From assembly GCA_964384485.1 (NCBI GenBank), contig CAYLLE010000035.1:1-27748 (forward strand): a stretch of 27,748 bases of DNA, in the 5' to 3' direction. Positions within the stretch are counted from its first letter, which is position 1. Each line of letters starts with the position of its first letter. A program made the translations under genes and the position numbers. Source of the DNA: CAYLLE01 sp964384485. GTDB taxonomy: Bacteria > Spirochaetota > Spirochaetia > CAYLLE01. The notes under the pieces are model-generated. The model had not been told where the DNA came from. It searched no databases and was given only the letters and a program-made list of their open reading frames with translations. Shown one piece after another: positions 1 through 6,648 of the stretch.

Positions 1-86
1 ATTTCCGGTGATCCCGATTTATGTAATTGCTTGTAATAAAACAATTTATAAATTTCAATGCGAATGTGATCACCGGAAATTGCTGG
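1..86. repeat. Inverted-repeat element, copy 1
   Basis: Bases 1-13 and 68-80 form a perfect 13-bp inverted repeat (ATTTCCGGTGATC / GATCACCGGAAAT) around an AT-rich core containing AATTTATAAATTT. Bases 38-76 match 4861-4899 at 37 of 39 positions, and 58-86 are identical to 3084-3112 over 29 nt. Compared with copy 4 the core holds about 17 extra bases. The left edge may extend beyond the window. It could be a miniature mobile or REP-like element or a foldable RNA segment; no transposase is present. Confidence 0.8.
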
Positions 87-148
87 ACCCGGGCGAACCG
101 GGAGGAGACGGAACCGGTTCAGGGATAGTTCCCGGCGGTCCATTCTGA
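1..148 (+). CDS. Possible 3' end of an upstream gene reading through a repeat
   Basis: A frame is open from base 2 to a TGA at 146-148. Its last twenty or so codons, after the repeat, give a Gly/Pro-rich tail ending in GIVPGGPF. The first part lies entirely inside an inverted-repeat element. The tail could be the true C-terminus of a gene that begins left of the window and acquired the repeat, or the frame may be open by chance. The repeat frame shows no sign of protein-level conservation: against the copy at 4840-4908, both substitutions in the 39-nt core change the amino acid. No function can be proposed. Confidence 0.2.
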   Translation, partial: FPVIPIYVIACNKTIYKFQCECDHRKLLDPGEPGGDGTGSGIVPGGPF

Positions 149-167
149 TTGGTCTGCTCTACGCGGT

Positions 168-235
168 AATTCCCGGTTAATATCCGGTGCGATTTATTAA
201 TATAAATTTAAATCGGGTTGACCGGGAATTGCTGT
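168..235. repeat. Inverted-repeat element, copy 2 (diverged)
   Basis: The arms are AATTCCCGGTTAA at 168-180 and TTGACCGGGAATT at 218-230, 12 of 13 complementary. Between them is an AT-rich core with ATATAAATTTAAAT, and GCTG follows the right arm as in copies 1 and 3. The layout matches copies 1, 3 and 4 but the sequence has drifted. A 1-base-step promoter-like TTGACG begins just downstream at 238. Confidence 0.65.
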
Positions 236-237
236 GC

Positions 238-267
238 TTGACGGTACTCACTTTCCGGGAGTATGCT
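238..267 (+). promoter_or_regulatory. Sigma70-like promoter for the FG-GAP lipoprotein gene
   Basis: The -35 is TTGACG at 238-243 and the -10 is TATGCT at 262-267, with an 18-bp spacer. The expected start of transcription, about 7 bases after the -10, falls on or next to the ATG at 274. The mRNA would then be leaderless or nearly so. Confidence 0.5.
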
Positions 268-273
268 AATTTT

Positions 274-2055
274 ATGAAACATATACTACTCTACACACCG
301 ATTACATTCATCCTTCTCATTGCCGGATGCTCCACCACCAAAACCGATATTCCGGAAGCAAAAAACGTACTGATCCCTCAATTTGTCGATGTATCGGAAA
401 AGAGCGGAATACAGGACGAGAATTTCACGGAGAATCCGGAAAATCCCATACCCATGAACAATCACGCCCGTCTCCGGGTTGCCGATATCAACGGAGATAA
501 TTACTCCGATCTCATCATGCATAACCTTTGGCCCAATCTTAGAAAGGGAGTTCCCCTGGAGACTCTCGTTTTTCTGGCCCGGGGCGATAAAACCTTCGTG
601 AATTTTTCGGAAGAATCGGGATTAAAGAACATACAGGCGGCTTTCATGATCTTCGCGGATTTTGATAACGACGGCGATCAGGACGCCTTTGCCGGACTGG
701 ATTATCCCGTTCCCGGTCATCCCAACAATATGATCCTGCTGAATGACGGTACCGGAAGGTTCACCCCTCTCCCCGATTCAGGAGTTGAACTTGAAGAAAA
801 CCTCCGGACCGCGGTAGCAATTGCCGCCGATTTTGACTCCGACGGCATCTTGGACCTTTTTGTGGGAAACGGAAGCACCCTCATGGCCGCTGAAGATTTT
901 ATCTATAAGGGAAACGGAGACGGCACCTTTACCCTTATGCCGGATGCTCTTCAGGAAACGAGACTACACCCCACCAACGGCGCTATAGCCTTCGATTACG
1001 ATCTGGATTCGGATCTGGATATATTCGTCTCCACCTACGGAGTAAGTAAATCCCAGGGGCATAATCAGCTCTGGGAGAATATGGGCGACATGACCTTCGA
1101 GAACGCGGCGTATCGGACCGGCGTATCCGCGCTGGATACCGGAAATTACTACCTGGAAGAACTCGGGTTCATGGAAGGAACCCAGCCCCGGATAGAACCG
1201 AACCGCGGGATCGGCTCAAACGGGTTCGGTGTGGACGCCGCGGATTTTAACAGGGACGGTTTTTGGGACATTTTCCTCGCAACAATCTCGCACCCCAGTC
1301 CCTATGACAGCAGGCGGAAATGGAGCGACCCGTCTCAGCTCCTCATCAATTTAGGACCGGAAGAGAATTACCGGTTCGAAAATCAGTACCTCCAGCGGGG
1401 ACTGCCCTTCAACGAGGGTGACCTGGATGCCGCGGTCGTCGACGTCAACAACGACGGCTGGATGGATATCGCGGTCAGCCGGGAGAGCAAATACGGAAGC
1501 AAGTACAAAGAGGAACGGCACCAGGGGTGGTTCGGACTTTTCCTGGGACAGCCTGACGGCACCTTCCTAAGCGCGGGGATGGAAAGCGGACTTAATCCCG
1601 GAGATCCCTGGAATCGGTTGAAACTGGCGGGGAATCAGTCATGGATCGATATCGACCACGACGGCGACCTTGACCTGCTTGTAGGCGGCGGGGGCGGTGG
1701 AAAGGGAAGACCGAATTTTCTCTTTGAAAATGTAACCGAGAGCGGAAACGGCTGGGTCTGCATCAGCGTTTCCGGTGACGGTAAAACCGTAAACCGGGAC
1801 GCTATCGGTACGGTCATCATCATTCAGACCGAGGAGGGTCCGGTCATGCGCCAGGTTGTCTCGTCCAGAGGAACCTACTCCTCATCGGACATGAGGATAC
1901 TGCATTTCGGTCTGGGAGACCTACCGGAAGAAGGGCTTGATATGGAAGTAAGATGGCCGAACGGAAAGGTCCAGCTGATCCGCCTGACACCGGCACACCT
2001 TAACCGGTACAATCGGCTCGAATTCGGAGGCGGTTTGGAGCCGCTCCCGGAATAA
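274..2055 (+). CDS. Lipoprotein with FG-GAP/VCBS repeats and ASPIC/UnbV domain
   Basis: Predicted secreted, lipid-anchored beta-propeller protein of 593 residues. From the ATG at 274 the N-terminus is Lys-His followed by a hydrophobic stretch and the lipobox IAGC, so Cys is about residue 19. At least seven Asp-rich calcium-loop repeats follow, of the type DINGDNYSD, DFDNDGDQD, DFDSDGILD, DFNRDGFWD, DVNNDGWMD and DIDHDGDLD, as in integrin-type FG-GAP/VCBS propellers. The C-terminus carries the ASPIC/UnbV signature (SSRGTYSSSD, then VRWPNGKVQ). The frame stays open back to 187, but that stretch is repeat and promoter sequence, so 274 is chosen. Proteins with this architecture are often extracellular and bind calcium, but the ligand is unknown. 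It converges on a decayed heparinase-like gene, so a role with polysaccharides is possible but only a guess. Confidence 0.85.
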   Translation: MKHILLYTPITFILLIAGCSTTKTDIPEAKNVLIPQFVDVSEKSGIQDENFTENPENPIPMNNHARLRVADINGDNYSDLIMHNLWPNLRKGVPLETLVFLARGDKTFVNFSEESGLKNIQAAFMIFADFDNDGDQDAFAGLDYPVPGHPNNMILLNDGTGRFTPLPDSGVELEENLRTAVAIAADFDSDGILDLFVGNGSTLMAAEDFIYKGNGDGTFTLMPDALQETRLHPTNGAIAFDYDLDSDLDIFVSTYGVSKSQGHNQLWENMGDMTFENAAYRTGVSALDTGNYYLEELGFMEGTQPRIEPNRGIGSNGFGVDAADFNRDGFWDIFLATISHPSPYDSRRKWSDPSQLLINLGPEENYRFENQYLQRGLPFNEGDLDAAVVDVNNDGWMDIAVSRESKYGSKYKEERHQGWFGLFLGQPDGTFLSAGMESGLNPGDPWNRLKLAGNQSWIDIDHDGDLDLLVGGGGGGKGRPNFLFENVTESGNGWVCISVSGDGKTVNRDAIGTVIIIQTEEGPVMRQVVSSRGTYSSSDMRILHFGLGDLPEEGLDMEVRWPNGKVQLIRLTPAHLNRYNRLEFGGGLEPLPE

Positions 2056-2064
2056 TACGGGAGT

Positions 2065-3015
2065 CTATGTCACTGAAAGGATGAGTGTTCCTTCCCGGGG
2101 CGGCCGCGCCGGGGAGAGGATAACGCGGAAAAGCCTCTCTCCCCAGATCCGTTCCAGCGCCGACCCCCGGAGCGGTATTTCCTCAATCCCGATTTCTACC
2201 GGCATGCCGGATATCCGGCATAATGCCCTGCCGATACGGATTTCTCCTTCTCCTCCAATTTCCGGTTCCCTCGGCAGGATAAGAAACCACTTAATTGCTC
2301 CACATCGTTATGGCTATGGGAATCCCCGTTTCCGCCCCCCTTCGCGGCGAGAAACAGTCCCCCCTTCCGGGGTCTCCCGGGAGATCATCACCTGCCCGTC
2401 GGGATACCATGCATGGACCGGGAGCCCGCGGTTCGTCCGTTCTTGTTCCATTGCCGGAGAAGAAAAAAGTTCACCCAGGCCGCGCATAAGAGAAGTTCCG
2501 AATTTGCAGCGGTAGCTGCCGGGTTCTGAGAGCGCCGCCATTTTTCCGGCCAGGGACACCAGACGGCTGCTTCCCGTTCTTTTTCCGAACCGGTAGAGCA
2601 GACCCGGGGGCGGCAGCACTTTCGGTGATGCGTCGGCAGAATTCACGAACCAGTTGCCGCCGATCTGCATATCGAAAATAAACTCACCCATCCGCTTTAA
2701 TCCGGGAAAGGAAAACAAGTTGTAATCTTCAAGACCGGCCATGGACAAATACTCAATGCATTCGAAAAGCGACGCCCCCGACCGCGCCCAATATTCGGGC
2801 CCCTCATCACACGATCCGTCTTCGGGATAACTTTCTACAAACAAATCCAGGCTCCGCATCACCTTCTTACTACATTTCCGCCGGTTCACATCATCCTGCT
2901 CCGGAAAAAAAAGGCAGAGCAGAATATTAGAATTGCACCAGGGATTCCAGTTGGTACCGGATGATTCTATGGAATGGATTAGTTCCGTAATGTTTGGTTT
3001 AAATAGCGGTTTCAT
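2065..3015 (-). pseudogene. Decayed heparinase II/III family gene
   Basis: Remnant of an alginate lyase/heparinase II/III-type polysaccharide lyase. The frame below about 3015 encodes family landmarks: NWNPWCNSN, then YPEDGSCDEGPEYW, then WYPDGQVMISRE. After that the frame is lost. The neighbouring frame continues with LFLAAKGGGNGDSHSHNDV, the expected catalytic-domain motif, so one extra G in the G6 run (2359-2364, C6 on the plus strand) explains the break. Beyond HNDV the sequence jumps to a C-terminal-like segment (LERIWGERLFRVILS) ending at a TAG at 2065-2067, which implies an internal deletion of roughly 100 or more codons. The N-terminal third or so is missing, and homology stops where the repeat at 3017-3112 begins. 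The 15 codons upstream of Met at 3015 come from the repeat. Intact members are around 600 residues; about 310 remain. Confidence 0.85.
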
Positions 3016-3016
3016 A

Positions 3017-3112
3017 CAGCAAATCCCGGTCAACTCCTTCTGTGATTGAGAAGCGGCCATAATTTCATATAATATAAATTTTTATGCGAATGTGATCACC
3101 GGAAATTGCTGG
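3017..3112. repeat. Inverted-repeat element, copy 3, at a gene breakpoint
   Basis: The outer arms are CAGCAAATCCCGGT (3017-3030) and ACCGGAAATTGCTG (3098-3111), 12 of 14 complementary. The AT-rich core includes ATATAATATAAATTTTTATG. Bases 3084-3112 equal 58-86 exactly over 29 nt. It lies between the truncated heparinase remnant and the small membrane protein gene, and both reading frames run into it. Confidence 0.75.
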
Positions 3113-3538
3113 GTTTCATATGATCTCCTTGATATTGTGCGGAAAATTGTATACCCTTATACAGTGCCTGTTCATATATCAATTTCACAATTTATATCAG
3201 ATTATCTCTGGATTCTATTTGTTATTCTTTTAGGAATCAACTTGTTTCAGCGGAAATTCGGGGAGGGAGGTCACCAGAAACGGCTCTCTTCGCTGATCAT
3301 CGCGGCATCATTGATTCTGATATACGGCGCCGCCCAGCTTATCGTCGTAAGGCGGCTGAATGATCTTCTGCTCATACCGGTGGTGCTCGCGGCGGCAGCC
3401 ATTCTGTACCGGTTCCGTAATTCGGTATTTCCCTACCGTAAAGGATGCCCCGGATGCGGCGGAAAGGCCGGCATCAAGGGCACCTTCTTCAGGGATTCAA
3501 ACCTCTGCGATGTATGCAGCAGAGAAGTGGAAGAATAG
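3092..3538 (+). CDS. Small membrane protein with C-terminal zinc ribbon
   Basis: Not recognised as a named family. Visible features are two hydrophobic segments (YLWILFVILLGINLF, then SLIIAASLILIYGAAQLIV running on through LLLIPVVLAAAAILY) and a C-terminal pair of CxxC knuckles (CPGC about 27 residues from the end, CDVC near the end) that could bind one zinc. The start is doubtful. The frame opens with a GTG at 3092 inside the repeat, other in-frame GTG codons lie at 3137 and 3164, and none has a good Shine-Dalgarno. The repeat may have replaced the native start region. It converges on icd with a 9-base gap. Membrane location is inferred; the function is unknown. Confidence 0.55.
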   Translation: MITGNCWVSYDLLDIVRKIVYPYTVPVHISISQFISDYLWILFVILLGINLFQRKFGEGGHQKRLSSLIIAASLILIYGAAQLIVVRRLNDLLLIPVVLAAAAILYRFRNSVFPYRKGCPGCGGKAGIKGTFFRDSNLCDVCSREVEE

Positions 3539-3547
3539 CTTTTCGGT

Positions 3548-4750
3548 TCACATATTATCAATAATTCTGTTTCCGAACTCACTGGTAGAGACTTTCTCCG
3601 CGCCGTCCATAAGCCGGGCGAAATCATATGTCACGGCCTTTGCCTTTATTGCCCCGGTAATTCCTTTATCAATCAGGGCTGACGCTTCGGTCCATCCCAT
3701 GTATTCCAGCATCATCATTCCGGAAAGGATCAGCGAACTGGGATTCACCATGTCTTTGCCGGCATACTTCGGGGCCGTGCCATGGGTCGCTTCGAAAATC
3801 GCTATCCCGGTATCGTAATTGATGTTCGCGCCGGGTGCTATCCCAATACCTCCCACCTGAGCCGCCAAGGCGTCGGAAACATAATCACCGTTCAGATTCA
3901 TCGTGGCGATAATATCAAATTCATTCGGACGGGTAAGGATCTGCTGGAGAAAGGCGTCGGCAATGACGTCTTTAATCAGAACCTTCCCCGGAGGAACATC
4001 ACCTCCGCATTCATCCCAGGTAACAACCCGGTCTCCAAACTCCTCCTTGGCCAGGTCGTATCCCCACTGCCGGAATGCTCCTTCGGTGAACTTCATGATA
4101 TTACCCTTATGAACCAGGGTAACACTCCTCCGTCCTTTTTCCAGGGCGTACCGGACAGCCGCCCGGACCAATCTGCGGGTGCCGAAAACGGATATCGGTT
4201 TAATACCGATCCCTGAATCTTCCCGTATGTTCCATCCCATCTCCTGCTTCAGAAATTCAATTATTTTCAGCGCTTCCGGACTGCCCGAAGCAGCCTCATA
4301 TCCGGCGTACACATCCTCGGTATTCTCCCTGAATACCACCATATCGATCTGCTCAGGACGTTTTACCGGAGTAGGTATTCCGGGAAAATGGCGGACCGGA
4401 CGCTGACAGACAAAGAGATCCAGCCGCTGCCGGAGGGCCACATTCAGACTCCTGAATCCTCCCCCCACCGGAGTAGTAAGAGGACCTTTAATCCCCACCA
4501 GGTGCCTGCGGAACTCATCGATTGTCCGTTCCGGAAGCCATTCCCCGGATTCATCGAAAGATTTCTCTCCCGCGTCCACGGGCATCCAGCGGATCTTTTT
4601 TTTCCCCTGATACGCCTTTTCTACAGCCGCGTCCAGGACCCGGACCGCCGCGGCCCAGATATCGGGACCGATCCCGTCCCCTTCGATGTATGGTATCTCC
4701 GGATTATCAGGAACGCGCAAGGTTGTGTCTTTAGTTATAAGCTGTGCCAA
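3548..4750 (-). CDS. icd: NADP-dependent isocitrate dehydrogenase
   Basis: Oxidative decarboxylation of isocitrate to 2-oxoglutarate with NADP+, in the cytosolic TCA branch. The protein has IPYIEGDGIGPD near the N-terminus, the substrate loop GGGFRSLNVALRQ (Ser about 101), FRENTEDVYAG, and KGNIMKFTEG. It also has the NADP-specificity residues: Lys-Tyr in GTAPKYAG (about 328-329) and Tyr/Arg in TYDFARLMDG (about 375 and 379), matching the E. coli enzyme pattern. The frame is open up to 4813, but a near-consensus promoter occupies 4785-4813. The likely start is therefore the TTG at 4750, preceded by GGGAG seven bases upstream, giving 400 residues, normal for the family. The ATG at 4795 lies between the -35 and -10. 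It is a single-gene unit, divergent from the radical SAM gene. Confidence 0.93.
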   Translation of the reverse strand: MAQLITKDTTLRVPDNPEIPYIEGDGIGPDIWAAAVRVLDAAVEKAYQGKKKIRWMPVDAGEKSFDESGEWLPERTIDEFRRHLVGIKGPLTTPVGGGFRSLNVALRQRLDLFVCQRPVRHFPGIPTPVKRPEQIDMVVFRENTEDVYAGYEAASGSPEALKIIEFLKQEMGWNIREDSGIGIKPISVFGTRRLVRAAVRYALEKGRRSVTLVHKGNIMKFTEGAFRQWGYDLAKEEFGDRVVTWDECGGDVPPGKVLIKDVIADAFLQQILTRPNEFDIIATMNLNGDYVSDALAAQVGGIGIAPGANINYDTGIAIFEATHGTAPKYAGKDMVNPSSLILSGMMMLEYMGWTEASALIDKGITGAIKAKAVTYDFARLMDGAEKVSTSEFGNRIIDNM

Positions 4751-4784
4751 TGTAAACTCCCGTCGTATTGTTTTATCGGGTGCA

Positions 4785-4813
4785 ATTATACCCATTACGG
4801 TCTCCGGTGCCAA
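4785..4813 (-). promoter_or_regulatory. Near-consensus sigma70-type promoter for icd
   Basis: On the minus strand the -35 is TTGGCA (4813-4808) and the -10 is TATAAT (4790-4785), separated by 17 bp: eleven of twelve consensus bases. Transcription should begin near 4778, leaving a leader of about 28 nt with GGGAG at 4762-4758 before the TTG start codon. Confidence 0.7.
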
Positions 4814-4839
4814 TTACCGGGTACAGTTGAAAACTCCCC

Positions 4840-4908
4840 AATTCCCGGTGATGCCGATTAAAACAATTTATAAATTTAAATGCGAATATGATCACCGGTT
4901 ATTGCCGT
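4840..4908. repeat. Inverted-repeat element, copy 4
   Basis: The left arm is AATTCCCGGTGAT (4840-4852) and the right arm is ATGATCACCGGTTATT (4889-4904), enclosing an AT-rich core. Bases 4861-4899 match copy 1 at 37 of 39 positions. It lies between the divergent icd and radical SAM genes, just upstream of both promoter regions. Confidence 0.75.
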
Positions 4909-4959
4909 TCCCTCAAGGGCCTGGTAGTTTTTCCAAAAGCCTTGTAGTATATTGCATAC

Positions 4960-6573
4960 ATGCGTAGAAAACTTTTCCGGATGATAATCCCCGCGTTTTC
5001 ATCATTCAATATCTATACCGACATCGCGAAAGTGACCACCGCCCTCGGTCCGGTATGTGTGGCCACTTCAGCTGCTAAGGTCGCAGATTGGGACGTTGAG
5101 GTGATCGACGAAAATAACTGCCGGAACAGACTCTGTCCCAAGGACAAACAGGGACGGCCGGACCATGTAAAACTGCAGAAAGAACGGCCCGCCGACATTG
5201 TAGGTTTCTACGGTTCATTGACCTCGACCATCCCCCGTCTGTATGAGCTTGCCGAGCTCTACAGTTCCTGGGGGGTAGTTACCATAGCCGGAGGAAAGCA
5301 CATCGAAAACATGACCGATGAAGCGATTGAGAACGGGGTGGATATCATCGTCTACGGTGAGGGGGAATACACGATAAGAGAAATTCTCGCCGCCGACGAT
5401 GGAGGAAGTATAGAAGATATCAAGGGAATCACCTGCCGGAAAAACGGTAAAACCGTCACCACCGAACCCCGGGAACTCATTAATGATTTCACCGTCCTGC
5501 CCTTTCCCGATTTTAACCTGGTGCGGTATGCCAAGATAAAAATATACCCGATCAACAGGAGCCGGGGATGCAATATGAACTGTGAATTCTGCGCGGTTAA
5601 AGATCCTACCCGGTGTGATACTCCGGAGCATATGCTTGCTCAGATCAAACATTTAGTGGAAACACGGAAAGCAAAGAAATTTTTCGAAGTCAGTGATCAT
5701 TTCGCGTCGGACCGGGACGCGGCGGTACAATTCTGCAATCTTGTTTCTGATTATCAGTGTTCCATCGGAAAGCGGCTCGGATTTAACATTCAAACCCGGA
5801 TTACTGATGCCAAATATCCTGAGCTTTTAGACGCCATGAAGCGTGCCGGAATCTACAACGTGTGCATCGGCTTTGAATCACCCATAGACGAAGAACTGAA
5901 GGCAATGCGGAAAGGATACACCTCGAAGGATATGCTTCAATGGACCAAAGAATTCCATAAACGGCGTTTCTACGTTCACGGTATGTTCATATTCGGTTAT
6001 CCCAAGAAAAAGAATCAGTCTCATGGTCCCAGTCTTCCGCTCAAAGAACAGATAAAACGGTTCCGCCGGTTTATAAGGAAGGGGAAGATTGATACCGCTC
6101 AGGTTCTCTTGACCGTGCCGTTCCCGGGCACAGACCTCTACGAGCGGCTGAAAAAAGAAGACAGGCTTTTCCCGCTGGAAAATATCGGCTGGGAATTCTA
6201 CGACGGGCAATTCCCCCTCTTTATCCCGGATGACGGGGTCACACCGGAAGAACTTCAGAAAGCAATGCATTCAATCATGAGCCGGTTTTATTCGGTCTAC
6301 TCCTTCCTGAACATTTTTCCGCCGATCCTGCTTCATTTTCCCCTCATTGTAATACCGGCCGCTTTTACCCTGCTTACTTTGAAGGTAACCTACCTTAAAA
6401 ACGCCTTCCTGTTATGGAAAAAGCGGTACTTCCGGAACCCCCTCCTCAGAGTCGGAGGATATATAACACTACGGAACTGGGTCAGACAGTTCCGTAAATC
6501 ACACTTTACCGAAGGCTTAAAAGGAATGAGGGAAAAAATGAAGCGGAGAAAAACGGGCAGACAACCGGTGTGA
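4960..6573 (+). CDS. B12-binding-domain radical SAM protein
   Basis: Radical SAM enzyme of the cobalamin-binding-fold group (BchE/Elp3-like layout), 537 residues. Residues about 15-155 look like the B12-binding Rossmann fold (DIVGFYGSL, TIAGGKH, IVYGEGE), though the DxHxxG cobalamin-ligand motif is not evident. The radical SAM core starts at RSRGCNMNCEFC, giving the 4Fe-4S CxxxCxxC at Cys204/208/211. IGFESP and VPFPGTDLYERL follow, typical of these enzymes. Residues about 445-470 are hydrophobic, followed by a very basic tail, suggesting attachment to the inner face of the membrane and a lipid or envelope substrate. The reaction is unknown; methylation or ring chemistry are family possibilities. 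A second Met at codon 8 (4981) could be the true start. It stands alone between two promoters. Confidence 0.85.
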   Translation: MRRKLFRMIIPAFSSFNIYTDIAKVTTALGPVCVATSAAKVADWDVEVIDENNCRNRLCPKDKQGRPDHVKLQKERPADIVGFYGSLTSTIPRLYELAELYSSWGVVTIAGGKHIENMTDEAIENGVDIIVYGEGEYTIREILAADDGGSIEDIKGITCRKNGKTVTTEPRELINDFTVLPFPDFNLVRYAKIKIYPINRSRGCNMNCEFCAVKDPTRCDTPEHMLAQIKHLVETRKAKKFFEVSDHFASDRDAAVQFCNLVSDYQCSIGKRLGFNIQTRITDAKYPELLDAMKRAGIYNVCIGFESPIDEELKAMRKGYTSKDMLQWTKEFHKRRFYVHGMFIFGYPKKKNQSHGPSLPLKEQIKRFRRFIRKGKIDTAQVLLTVPFPGTDLYERLKKEDRLFPLENIGWEFYDGQFPLFIPDDGVTPEELQKAMHSIMSRFYSVYSFLNIFPPILLHFPLIVIPAAFTLLTLKVTYLKNAFLLWKKRYFRNPLLRVGGYITLRNWVRQFRKSHFTEGLKGMREKMKRRKTGRQPV

Positions 6574-6596
6574 TTTTGTGATTTTTTCCAAAACCC

Positions 6597-6626
6597 TTGA
6601 AATCATCCTCATAAAAACCTTATAGT
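6597..6626 (+). promoter_or_regulatory. Sigma70-like promoter for the TPR lipoprotein operon
   Basis: The -35 is TTGAAA (6597-6602) and the -10 is TATAGT (6621-6626), with an 18-bp spacer. The transcript would start near 6633, leaving a short leader before the ATG at 6649. It directly follows a 17-mer shared with the region before the radical SAM gene. Confidence 0.5.
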
Positions 6627-6648
6627 GAACTATAGGTACCCATGAATT

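Noticed and set aside
38..76. Open frame encoding KTIYKF-like peptide in repeat copies 1 and 4
   Set aside because: The two copies differ at two bases in this stretch and both change the amino acid, so conservation is at the nucleotide level, not the protein level.
61..76. CRP/FNR-like operator in GAATGTGATCACCGG
   Set aside because: Only half of a TGTGA-N6-TCACA site is present, and the palindrome is explained by the repeat arms.
187..273. Upstream start extending the FG-GAP lipoprotein by 29 residues
   Set aside because: It lies in the repeat and promoter and would hide the clear lipoprotein signal peptide that starts at 274.
2081..2515. Plus-strand open frame of 144 codons
   Set aside because: It is antisense to the heparinase remnant, rich in Arg/Pro/Ser, with no recognisable features or ribosome site.
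1..4908. CRISPR array
   Set aside because: Repeat copies are irregularly spaced over kilobases, differ in length, lack uniform spacers, and no cas genes are present.
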